From NCBI GenBank assembly GCA_910584645.1, contig CAJUAU010000032.1:20601-32002 (forward strand): 11,402 nucleotides of DNA, in the 5' to 3' direction. Shown piece after piece: positions 5,746 through 11,402 of this stretch. Below the pieces are notes generated by a model. It saw only the letters and a program-made list of their open reading frames with translations. It did no database searches and was not told the DNA's origin. The position numbers and the translations under genes are program-made. Origin of the DNA: an uncultured Eubacterium sp. Its GTDB lineage: Bacteria; Bacillota; Clostridia; Lachnospirales; Lachnospiraceae. How positions within the stretch are numbered: position 1 is the first letter of the stretch; each line of letters begins with the position of its first letter.

Positions 5746-6171
5746 ATGGCTAAGAAAGTTGAAGGATATATCAAATTACAGATCCCAGCTGGAAAAGCAA
5801 CACCGGCACCACCGGTTGGTCCGGCACTTGGACAGCATGGAGTAAATATCGTGGAGTTTACGAAGCAGTTTAATGCTAAGACAGCAGGACAGGAAGGAAT
5901 GATCATTCCGGTTGTCATCACTGTATATGCAGACAGAAGTTTCAGTTTCATCACAAAAACTCCACCGGCAGCAGTTCTTCTTAAGAAGGCGTGCAAAATT
6001 GATTCCGGTTCTGGAGTACCGAATAAGCAGAAAGTGGCTTCTATCTCCAAGGAAGAGGTTCAGAAGATTGCTGAGCTTAAAATGCCGGATCTGAATGCCG
6101 GCAGCCTGGAAGCTGCCATGAGCATGATTGCCGGAACAGCAAGAAGTATGGGAATCACAGTAGAAGAATAA
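5746..6171 (+). CDS. rplK: 50S ribosomal protein L11
   Basis: 141 residues, standard length. The N-terminal domain starts MAKKVEGYIKLQIPAGKA and carries the proline-rich hinge and helix TPAPPVGPALGQHGVNI, where thiostrepton-type drugs and L11 methylation act. The C-terminal RNA-binding domain ends SLEAAMSMIAGTARSMGI. L11 binds the GTPase-associated centre of 23S rRNA and is needed for stringent-factor sensing of uncharged tRNA. An AGGAGG site precedes it. It is 18 bp after nusG and 91 bp before rplA, and that gap contains the L1 autoregulatory site. Confidence 0.97.
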   Translation: MAKKVEGYIKLQIPAGKATPAPPVGPALGQHGVNIVEFTKQFNAKTAGQEGMIIPVVITVYADRSFSFITKTPPAAVLLKKACKIDSGSGVPNKQKVASISKEEVQKIAELKMPDLNAGSLEAAMSMIAGTARSMGITVEE

Positions 6172-6220
6172 AACAGATTTAAAATTTAGACATCGCAAAA
6201 GACTTATGTCATTTGAACGT

Positions 6221-6248
6221 TGTGGGAGATTTGTTCGCTAATACCACC
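6221..6248 (+). promoter_or_regulatory. L1-binding mRNA leader mimicking the 23S L1 stalk
   Basis: GUGGGAG (6222-6228) and AAUACCACC (6240-6248) reproduce both strands of the L1-binding internal loop of 23S rRNA helices 76-78 (E. coli GUGGGAGG... and ...AAAUACCACC). The helix GUGG/CCAC (6222-6225/6244-6247) closes a small hairpin with the loop UUCG (6234-6237). The site runs directly into the AGGAGG of rplA, so bound L1 would block initiation on its own gene. This kind of feedback is known from other bacteria. Confidence 0.75.
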
Positions 6249-6262
6249 AGGAGGTTTTTATC

Positions 6263-6955
6263 ATGAAAAGAGGTAAAAAGTATTTAGAAGCTGCAAAGTT
6301 GATCGATAGAACTACGCAGTATGAGCCAGAAGAGGCTATTGACCTTGTAAAGAAAACAGCAGTTGCAAAATTCGATGAAACGATTGAAGCGCATATTCGT
6401 CTCGGTGTAGACGGACGTCATGCAGACCAGCAGGTCCGTGGTGCGGTAGTACTGCCACACGGAACCGGTAAAAAGGTCCGTGTTCTTGTATTTGCAAAGG
6501 GTGATAAGCTGTCAGAGGCAGAAGCAGCAGGAGCTGATTTTGTTGGTGGCGAGGAGCTTATTCCGAAGATCCAGAACGACGGATGGCTGGAGTTTGATGT
6601 TGTAGTAGCTACTCCGGATATGATGGGTGTTGTTGGCCGTCTGGGACGTGTCCTTGGACCCAAGGGCCTGATGCCAAACCCCAAAGCAGGAACCGTTACA
6701 ATGGATGTTACAAAGGCTGTTAACGATATCAAAGCAGGTAAGATCGAGTATCGTCTGGATAAAGCAAATATTATCCATGTTCCAGTAGGAAAGGCTTCCT
6801 TTACCGCGGAGCAGCTGAATGACAACTTCAATACGCTGATGGATGCGATCATCAAGGCGAAACCTTCCAGTGCGAAGGGACAGTACCTGAGAAGCGTAAC
6901 CGTGACCAGCACAATGGGCCCCGGTGTGAAGGTAAACACCGCAAAGCTTGCATAA
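6263..6955 (+). CDS. rplA: 50S ribosomal protein L1
   Basis: 230 residues, the usual length. The N-terminus is MKRGKKYLEAAKLIDR. The family signature GRLGRVLGPKGLMPNPKAGT lies near residue 130, followed by GKIEYRLDKANIIHVPVGK. L1 forms the mobile stalk that opens to release deacylated tRNA from the E site and also represses translation of its own mRNA. AGGAGG lies about 8 nt upstream, immediately after the L1-binding structure at 6221-6248. It is the last gene before the separate rplJL promoter. Confidence 0.97.
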   Translation: MKRGKKYLEAAKLIDRTTQYEPEEAIDLVKKTAVAKFDETIEAHIRLGVDGRHADQQVRGAVVLPHGTGKKVRVLVFAKGDKLSEAEAAGADFVGGEELIPKIQNDGWLEFDVVVATPDMMGVVGRLGRVLGPKGLMPNPKAGTVTMDVTKAVNDIKAGKIEYRLDKANIIHVPVGKASFTAEQLNDNFNTLMDAIIKAKPSSAKGQYLRSVTVTSTMGPGVKVNTAKLA

Positions 6956-7031
6956 TTCGGACGGATTAAATTAGCTATAAAGTCGGGAAAAAGAATTTAA
7001 TTCCTAAAGGAAAAAGTATTTAATTCCTTTC

Positions 7032-7061
7032 TTGACATCAATTATATATTTGTGTTATTAT
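7032..7061 (+). promoter_or_regulatory. Promoter of rplJ-rplL
   Basis: A consensus TTGACA (7032-7037) is followed by TATTAT (7056-7061), spacing 18 bp. Just upstream a 10-bp direct repeat TTTAATTCCT occurs at 6996-7005 and 7019-7028. The promoter lies between rplA and the L10 leader, so rplJL can be expressed separately from rplKA. Confidence 0.75.
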
Positions 7062-7068
7062 ATCATTT

Positions 7069-7150
7069 GTTAATAACTGCCGTAGACAGTAAGTAAAGAG
7101 AAATCTTTGTAAGAGCGTGAGCCGCTTACCGAGGAGTAAAAGGATGAAAT
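7069..7150 (+). ncRNA. L10 ribosomal protein leader (autoregulatory RNA)
   Basis: The core CUGCCGUAGACAGU...CUUACCGAGG (7078-7134) matches the L10 leader family, including the kink-turn-like strands GUAGACAGU and CCGAGG. GUAAG (7089-7093) pairs with CUUAC (7125-7129), enclosing a hairpin AAAGA-GAAA-UCUUU (7095-7108 region) and a second arm AGCG/CGCU (7114-7117/7123-7126). L10-(L12) binds this fold to control its own operon. The terminator at 7157-7194 follows immediately, so control is probably by transcription attenuation. Confidence 0.85.
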
Positions 7151-7156
7151 TATATT

Positions 7157-7194
7157 CGCCCCCTCTTTGTCTTGGCAAAGAGGGGCGTTTTTTT
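7157..7194 (+). terminator. Intrinsic attenuator after the L10 leader
   Basis: A 12-bp GC-rich stem with one bulged C (7157-7169 with CAAAGAGGGGCG at 7176-7187) is followed directly by seven T (7188-7194). It lies in the 5' untranslated region of rplJ, about 100 nt before the start codon, as an attenuator should. Its left arm CTCTTT (7163-7168) is complementary to AAAGAG (7095-7100) in the L10 leader, giving a possible antiterminator. Confidence 0.85.
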
Positions 7195-7202
7195 GCCACA
7201 GA

Positions 7203-7229
7203 GCCTTGTTAGTTTAAAAACTACAAGGC
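7203..7229 (+). repeat. Hairpin between attenuator and rplJ
   Basis: GCCTTGTTAGTTT (7203-7215) pairs with AAACTACAAGGC (7218-7229) with one bulge. It forms only in read-through transcripts. It has no T run, so it may protect the processed 5' end of the rplJL mRNA. This is inference. Confidence 0.5.
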
Positions 7230-7292
7230 GGAGCCGGTAGAATAGAATCATCTCCTTTCAGGCAGAAAAAATCTATAAGGAGGTAATAACCA

Positions 7293-7832
7293 ATGGCGAA
7301 AGTCGAGTTAAAACAGCCGATCGTTGAAGAGATCAAGGGTTATGCAGCCGATGCGAAGGCGGCAGTACTTGTTGATTATCGTGGACTTACGGTGGAGCAG
7401 GACACAAGACTTCGTAAGCAGCTCAGAGAAGCAGGCGTTGTATACAAGGTATACAAAAACACAATGCTTGTCCGGGCGTTTGAAGGTACAGATTTTGCAC
7501 AGCTGGAAAAGGATCTGGAAGGACCTACAGCGATTGCATTTTCATCAGAGGATGAAACAGCACCTGCAAGAATTCTTAATGATTTCGCGAAGGAAGCAGA
7601 GGCTCTTCAGTTCAAGAGTGGTGTCGTAGGTGGAACATACTACGATGAGGCGGGAATGCAGGCACTTGCTAAGATTCCGTCAAGGGATACGCTCATTTCC
7701 AAGCTGCTTGGAAGTCTGCAGTCACCTGTCACCAATCTTGCCCGCGTTCTGAACCAGATCGCAGAGAAGGGCGGAGCGTCCGCAGAGGCTGCTCCGGAAG
7801 CTGCCGAGGCAGCAGAACCAGCTGCAGAGTAA
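7293..7832 (+). CDS. rplJ: 50S ribosomal protein L10
   Basis: 179 residues. The N-terminus MAKVELKQPIVEEIKGYAAD and the segment AAVLVDYRGLTVEQDTRLRKQLREAG are typical of L10. The C-terminal helix LGSLQSPVTNLARVLNQIAEK carries L12 dimers, followed by an alanine/glutamate-rich tail. L10 anchors the L12 stalk to the 23S rRNA GTPase centre. AAGGAGG precedes the ATG. Expression is expected to be under the L10 leader and attenuator upstream. rplL follows after 43 bp. Confidence 0.97.
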   Translation: MAKVELKQPIVEEIKGYAADAKAAVLVDYRGLTVEQDTRLRKQLREAGVVYKVYKNTMLVRAFEGTDFAQLEKDLEGPTAIAFSSEDETAPARILNDFAKEAEALQFKSGVVGGTYYDEAGMQALAKIPSRDTLISKLLGSLQSPVTNLARVLNQIAEKGGASAEAAPEAAEAAEPAAE

Positions 7833-7875
7833 GCTGGCAAATATAGAATAATAAAATAAAATGGAGGAATTTAAA

Positions 7876-8244
7876 ATGACTACTCAGGAATTTATTGATG
7901 CTATCAAAGAGATGAGCGTATTAGAGTTAAATGATCTTGTAAAAGCATGTGAAGAGGAATTTGGTGTTTCTGCAGCAGCAGGTGTTGTTGTGGCAGCAGC
8001 AGGCGACGGTGCGGCAGCAGGCGGCGCTGAGAAGGATGAGTTCGATGTAGAGCTTACAGAAGTTGGACCAAACAAAGTTAAGGTTATCAAAGTTGTACGT
8101 GAGGTAACTGGTCTTGGACTGAAAGAAGCAAAAGAAGTTGTAGACGGTGCTCCTAAGGTTGTCAAAGAAGCAGCAGCAAAAGAAGAGGCTGAGGACATCA
8201 AGACTAAGCTTGAGGCTGAGGGCGCAAAGGTTACATTGAAGTAA
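7876..8244 (+). CDS. rplL: 50S ribosomal protein L7/L12
   Basis: 122 residues. An N-terminal dimerisation region (TTQEFIDAIKEMSVLELNDLVKACEEEFGV) is followed by an alanine/glycine hinge and the conserved factor-binding domain EFDVELTEVGPNKVKVIKVVREVTGLGLKEAK, ending VTLK. It recruits translational GTPases to the ribosome. ATG 7876 is chosen because GGAGG lies at 7863-7867; ATG 7861 in frame would include that site in the coding sequence. It is the last gene before a strong terminator, whereas rpoB normally comes next. Confidence 0.97.
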   Translation: MTTQEFIDAIKEMSVLELNDLVKACEEEFGVSAAAGVVVAAAGDGAAAGGAEKDEFDVELTEVGPNKVKVIKVVREVTGLGLKEAKEVVDGAPKVVKEAAAKEEAEDIKTKLEAEGAKVTLK

Positions 8245-8294
8245 TTTCCAAAGTGACAGATCAACAGGCGAATATCGTACTGCCTGAGAACGAA

Positions 8295-8342
8295 GAGTCC
8301 ATTTTTAGATACATGAGGTGGTATCTGGGATGGGCTCTTTTT
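8295..8342 (+). terminator. Rho-independent terminator after rplL
   Basis: GAGTCCAT (8295-8302) pairs with ATGGGCTC (8330-8337, one G-U), extended by AGATAC (8307-8312) with GTATCT (8321-8326), then TTTTT (8338-8342). It ends the rplJL transcript 50 bp after the stop codon and separates it from the downstream biosynthetic operon. A smaller inverted repeat, CAGGC/GCCTG, lies at 8265-8269/8282-8286. Confidence 0.85.
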
Positions 8343-8358
8343 GTGTGCAATTGGGTTT

Positions 8359-8375
8359 TGTCGATTTATGTCGAA
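8359..8375 (+). promoter_or_regulatory. Tandem Spo0A boxes
   Basis: TGTCGAT (8359-8365) and TGTCGAA (8369-8375) are arranged head to tail with 3 bp between them, a 10-bp period. TGTCGAA is the 0A-box consensus, and the spacing matches the tandem boxes known at the Bacillus abrB promoter. They lie between the rplL terminator and the BtrH-like gene, so they most likely control that operon in response to stationary phase or sporulation entry. Whether they activate or repress cannot be told because the promoter itself is unclear. Confidence 0.55.
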
Positions 8376-8382
8376 AAATGGC

Positions 8383-8394
8383 GAACAATTGTTC
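8383..8394. promoter_or_regulatory. Palindrome GAACAATTGTTC, possible operator
   Basis: A perfect 12-bp palindrome 8 bp beyond the Spo0A boxes and about 80 bp before the BtrH-like gene. It could bind a dimeric regulator. Two TTGACA hexamers occur at about 8435 and 8446, but neither has a good -10 box at the right distance. Confidence 0.3.
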
Positions 8395-8472
8395 TTGTTA
8401 AATTTACCATGAAATGTTAAAATTAATATAAAAGTTGACATAGAATTGACAAAAATAATTCAGATAGGAAAA

Positions 8473-9420
8473 ATGAAAGTATTAAAAAGTTATGAATGTA
8501 TGAATGCCTGTATCCTGAATCATATGAACCGTGCAGGCATAAAGATAAACGGAAGCGACATCTTTTTTTCAGGTAGAGGATATCCTGTCAGCTATAAAAA
8601 GGGAAGTTTGACCCGTATTGTTTCAGATGGTTACGAGGCAAATTTTCGTTTTTTAGACCGGTATGGTATAGATTACAAGTTTGGGAGAGTATCACCGGAA
8701 AAAAATTCTCTCCTTTCGTTTCTTGAAAATTCTGATGCCATTACGATAAGGATGGTTTCTGACTTTTTGACGTATGATCCGGTATTTTCCCAGACAAGCG
8801 GTGCCTCCCATTTTATCAACATATTGAAATATGATAGTGATAAAATGAGATTTTATATTGCAGATGGAGATGTTCCCTCTGCAGAAACAGGAACTTATCT
8901 CGGGTGGCTGGAAGAGAGTGATGTCTTGAAGGGATGGGAGATAAAGTGTGGTGAAATTTTTGTTCTAAAACTGCCAGAAGGCCTGGATCAGAAAGAGTTT
9001 TGTCAGTGCGTCCGGGAAGAGGCGAATTCTCAGGTAAAGCAGTCAATTAAATGCTATTTAGATGGTACAGATCATTTCTGGCTAAGCCGCTCAACTGGCG
9101 AGAAAGCGATTTCCTGCATGGTCAAAGAAATGGGAAGATATGTAGAAAAAAGAGACTTTAGAGATATAACAATAGATGCCAATTTTCATCTGAGGGTAGA
9201 TGGATATATGGGGGCAAAGAAATTCTTGTTAGAGAAACTTTGGGAACAGGGAAAAACTAAGTTGGTAGAAGAATATAAAGCTCTCATCGATCGATGGTCA
9301 AAATGGTGCATGTTGCTGTTAAAAAGCGGATTAGTAGCAACGCCAGAGAATTTTTCCTTTGTAAAACAAAGAATGGAGGAACTGGTTCAACAGGAGCATC
9401 ATATATTGGAAAAATATTAA
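8473..9420 (+). CDS. BtrH_N-like protein, putative aminoacyl-ACP transferase
   Basis: 315 residues from ATG 8473. The N-terminal part, YECMNACILNHMNRAGIKI followed by DIFFSGRGYPV, matches the pattern of the BtrH N-terminal domain (a conserved Cys, then a hydrophobic helix, then a G-x-G turn). C9 is the likely nucleophile by family analogy. The C-terminal part is helical and without a recognised motif. BtrH transfers a carrier-protein-bound aminoacyl side chain to the aminoglycoside in butirosin biosynthesis; a similar acyl transfer is inferred here, acceptor unknown. ATG 8473 has AGGAA just upstream; an alternative TTG start at 8446 would add nine residues (MTKIIQIGK) but lacks a ribosome binding site. 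It begins the operon and is 11 bp before the decarboxylase gene. No signal peptide. Confidence 0.6.
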   Translation: MKVLKSYECMNACILNHMNRAGIKINGSDIFFSGRGYPVSYKKGSLTRIVSDGYEANFRFLDRYGIDYKFGRVSPEKNSLLSFLENSDAITIRMVSDFLTYDPVFSQTSGASHFINILKYDSDKMRFYIADGDVPSAETGTYLGWLEESDVLKGWEIKCGEIFVLKLPEGLDQKEFCQCVREEANSQVKQSIKCYLDGTDHFWLSRSTGEKAISCMVKEMGRYVEKRDFRDITIDANFHLRVDGYMGAKKFLLEKLWEQGKTKLVEEYKALIDRWSKWCMLLLKSGLVATPENFSFVKQRMEELVQQEHHILEKY

Positions 9421-9431
9421 CAGGAGATAAC

Positions 9432-10628
9432 ATGACAGAAGATATTCAAAAGAAAGCCATTCAGAAATATGGTTCCCCATTATATCTTTATGATATGGAT
9501 CAATTCAGGCTCAATATAGACAAACTTAGAGAGCATCTTTTTCCTGAAAGCGGTTTATTCTTTTCTGTGAAGGCAAATCCATTGTCTGAATTTTGCAGCA
9601 TAGCCTGTGAGAAAAGTTGTGGCATAGAAATAGCATCTGGAGGGGAGCTGGAACTGGCACTAGATAGTGGTGCTGCTCCTGGAAATATCGTGTTTACCGG
9701 ACCAGGGAAAACAGAAAGTGAGTTACTGCAGGCCATCGATGCACAAATTTATATGATTCATGCAGAGTCTCTCCGGGAGATACGAATCATCAATCAGTTA
9801 GCGGAGGGGAAGAACCGCAATGTACCCATTGCACTGCGTATTAATCCAAATGGAATAAAGTCTTCTGGGAAAGTACAGATGAGTGGAACTGCTTCACAAT
9901 TTGGATTCGAAGAGACGGATCTTGATGACAGTTTGTTCGAAGAAATATATTCTTTAAAAAATGTAAATTTATATGGCGTACATATTTATATGGGGACATC
10001 TATATTAAATGCGGAGGAGATATGTCGGAATACGGAGTATTCGATTTGGCTGGGAATAGAACTTTCTCAAAAATATGCTTTCAAATTAAGATATCTAAAC
10101 GCAGGCGGGGGATTTGGCATTCCTTATTTTCCAGGAGAAAAGGCATTAGATTTGACAGCGATGAGTAACGGAATGGCAATATTAAAAGAAAAATACCAGG
10201 AACCGTTACGGGAAACAAAATTGTTTTTTGAGAGTGGACGTTTTCTTTTGGCTAAATGTGGATTGTTTATGGTTCGTGTGTTATATCGAAAAGAATCTCG
10301 TGGAAATACTTATCTGGTTTGTGACGGCGGTGCGAATTTCCATGCTGCCTCTGCCTTTTTAGGCAGGTTTGTCCGGGGGAATTTCCCTATGTATGTATTA
10401 GGCAAAGAGGGAGCGGAAAAAGAGTTTTATGTGACGGGACCCTCCTGTACGCCAACGGATCTGCTGGGGCAGAAGGTCATGCTTCCATCGGATGCAGATG
10501 CGGGTGATATCATTGTGATAGAAAAGTCTGGAGCATACGGACTTACTTACAGTCCTTATGGTTTTCTTAGCCACAAACTGCCATTGGAGATTGGCTACGA
10601 AAAAGAAAGTGGGTTCCAGATATTATAA
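9432..10628 (+). CDS. Fold-III PLP-dependent decarboxylase, BtrK/LysA-like
   Basis: 398 residues of the alanine-racemase/ornithine-DAP decarboxylase fold. Key residues: PLP lysine K47 in FFSVKANP, H184 in HIYMGTS, phosphate-binding GGGFG (225-229), ESGR (267-270), catalytic C339 in GPSCTPTD (336-343) and Y373 in YSPYGF. Diaminopimelate and ornithine decarboxylases usually carry Glu or Asp after the cysteine, contacting the substrate amino group; here it is Thr, as in enzymes that work on carrier-protein-bound substrates. Together with BtrH-like and ATP-grasp neighbours this points to decarboxylation of an aminoacyl-carrier protein, as by BtrK (glutamyl-ACP to 4-aminobutyryl-ACP). A second lysA cannot be excluded. 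AGGAGA lies 4 nt before ATG 9432; an upstream in-frame start at 9294 overlaps the previous gene and is rejected. Confidence 0.75.
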   Translation: MTEDIQKKAIQKYGSPLYLYDMDQFRLNIDKLREHLFPESGLFFSVKANPLSEFCSIACEKSCGIEIASGGELELALDSGAAPGNIVFTGPGKTESELLQAIDAQIYMIHAESLREIRIINQLAEGKNRNVPIALRINPNGIKSSGKVQMSGTASQFGFEETDLDDSLFEEIYSLKNVNLYGVHIYMGTSILNAEEICRNTEYSIWLGIELSQKYAFKLRYLNAGGGFGIPYFPGEKALDLTAMSNGMAILKEKYQEPLRETKLFFESGRFLLAKCGLFMVRVLYRKESRGNTYLVCDGGANFHAASAFLGRFVRGNFPMYVLGKEGAEKEFYVTGPSCTPTDLLGQKVMLPSDADAGDIIVIEKSGAYGLTYSPYGFLSHKLPLEIGYEKESGFQIL

Positions 10629-10659
10629 ATATTCGGAAGAGGCTAAAGAAGAGGTAATA

Positions 10660-11370
10660 ATGAATTATTGCTGGCTGTTTAATATTGGGATTGAAGACAA
10701 CTGGTCTGTAGACCGGTTTAAGATAAAAGATCTGGAAGAGGATCGTATTGTGCAGCATATGGAAGAAATTATGTTGATGATGGCAGATAGAGATGATACT
10801 CTGCTCTTACGCAGGAAACCAAATGACACGTTTTTACGCCAAATGAGATCCTATGGATTTGGAGTGCCCCAAATAATCTGCCCGGAGAAAGAAGATACAA
10901 CAAAAACAATTACCCAGCTTGTTCTTGAAGACAATAAGGTACTTTGGGAATTAAAAGAATTGTCTCATAAAAAGGATACATATCTTCTTCCCTATGGTGT
11001 TACCGAGGATGAGGAAATACTGGCGAAGGAATGTGGTATGGGGTTGATTGGACCGAATTCGACGGTATCTCGTGTTTCTAATAGCAAATTATATGCAAAA
11101 GAACTTGTTAAAAAGCTTCATCTGTCATCGCCAGATGGAAAAGTATGTGAGAATTTTGACCAGATCCGGGAAGAGTGGGATCGTCTAAGGAATCAGTTTC
11201 GCCGTATCGTCATTAAAAGACCATATGGGGCATCTGGAAGAGGATTATATCTGGTGGAGGATTTTGAGAAGCTGCAAAAAGTGTTGTATATATTGAAGCG
11301 TTCTGGCAGTGAAAATGAAAAGTGGATTGTAGAGGGCTGGTATGAGGACAAGTTTGAAACAAATAAGTAG
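10660..11370 (+). CDS. ATP-grasp ligase-like protein, apparently C-terminally truncated
   Basis: 236 residues from ATG 10660 (GAGGTAATA before it). An N-terminal pre-ATP-grasp region (1-135, MNYCWLFNIG... to LIGPNSTVSRVSNSKLYAKEL) is followed by ATP-grasp subdomain A and the ATP-binding loop IVIKRPYGASGRGLYLVED (183-201), then WIVEGWYEDK (222-231). The frame ends with TAG at 11368, where related ligases continue for well over 100 residues with Glu and Asn ligands for magnesium. Those residues are missing, so this is either a nonsense mutation, a frameshift, or an enzyme split over two genes. BtrJ, which attaches glutamate to the BtrI carrier protein, is the nearest functional analogue suggested by the neighbours. 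GAAAGG at 11388-11393 could be the ribosome binding site of a next gene. Confidence 0.65.
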   Translation: MNYCWLFNIGIEDNWSVDRFKIKDLEEDRIVQHMEEIMLMMADRDDTLLLRRKPNDTFLRQMRSYGFGVPQIICPEKEDTTKTITQLVLEDNKVLWELKELSHKKDTYLLPYGVTEDEEILAKECGMGLIGPNSTVSRVSNSKLYAKELVKKLHLSSPDGKVCENFDQIREEWDRLRNQFRRIVIKRPYGASGRGLYLVEDFEKLQKVLYILKRSGSENEKWIVEGWYEDKFETNK

Positions 11371-11402
11371 AGGACACCCGAGAAAGAAAGGTATAGCAAA
11401 TA

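Noticed and set aside
8435..8472. The two TTGACA hexamers as the operon promoter
   Set aside because: No acceptable -10 box lies 16-18 bp downstream of either, and the transcript would start at or beyond the start codon.
9294..9431. Upstream start of the decarboxylase adding 46 residues
   Set aside because: It overlaps the preceding gene, lacks a binding site, and the family N-terminus begins at MTEDIQKKAIQKYG.
10558..10659. Upstream start of the ATP-grasp gene
   Set aside because: It lies inside the decarboxylase gene; ATG 10660 has GAGGTAATA directly before it and fits the family start.

Overview
The window looks like chromosomal DNA from a gut-type member of the Clostridia, most likely Lachnospiraceae. 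This rests on moderate GC, strong GGAGG-type ribosome binding sites, the ribosomal gene order rpmG-secE-nusG-rplK-rplA-rplJ-rplL, a Firmicutes-style PadR/HAAS/LiaF-like envelope module and abrB-like Spo0A boxes. The assignment is inference from gene content; no species is claimed.

Left part (1-3300). A palindromic, partly tandem-duplicated intergenic element (1-251) abuts a strong sigma-A promoter overlaid with two inverted repeats, the probable PadR operators. The operon encodes a PadR repressor, a membrane protein with a HAAS/DUF1700-type prefix and a DUF4097-like beta-repeat tail, and a small LiaF-like membrane protein. It is probably a self-regulated envelope-stress module and ends at a long hairpin.

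Middle left (3300-4600, minus strand). One AT-rich gene encodes an unusual fusion of an N-terminal P-loop kinase-like domain and a C-terminal GNAT acetyltransferase. Its 5' leader contains a 10-codon ORF with a near-perfect ribosome binding site and two nested stems, an arrangement typical of ribosome-mediated attenuation of antibiotic-resistance genes.

Centre (4680-8342). The translation/transcription block rpmG-secE-nusG-rplK-rplA, then a second promoter, an L10 leader with an intrinsic attenuator, and rplJ-rplL. An RNA mimic of the 23S L1 stalk sits directly before the rplA ribosome binding site. The usual next genes, rpoB and rpoC, are absent: rplL is followed by a strong terminator.

Right part (8343-11402). 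Behind a tandem Spo0A-box pair lies a three-gene operon: a BtrH_N-like protein, a fold-III PLP decarboxylase resembling carrier-protein-dependent enzymes such as BtrK, and an ATP-grasp ligase resembling BtrJ. In butirosin biosynthesis such proteins load an amino acid on an acyl carrier protein, decarboxylate it there, and transfer the acyl group. This set therefore suggests an uncharacterised aminoacyl-carrier-protein natural-product pathway that continues past the window. The ATP-grasp frame stops early, without the usual metal-binding C-terminal part. This trio, its position between rplL and the expected rpoB, and its Spo0A boxes are the most novel signal here.
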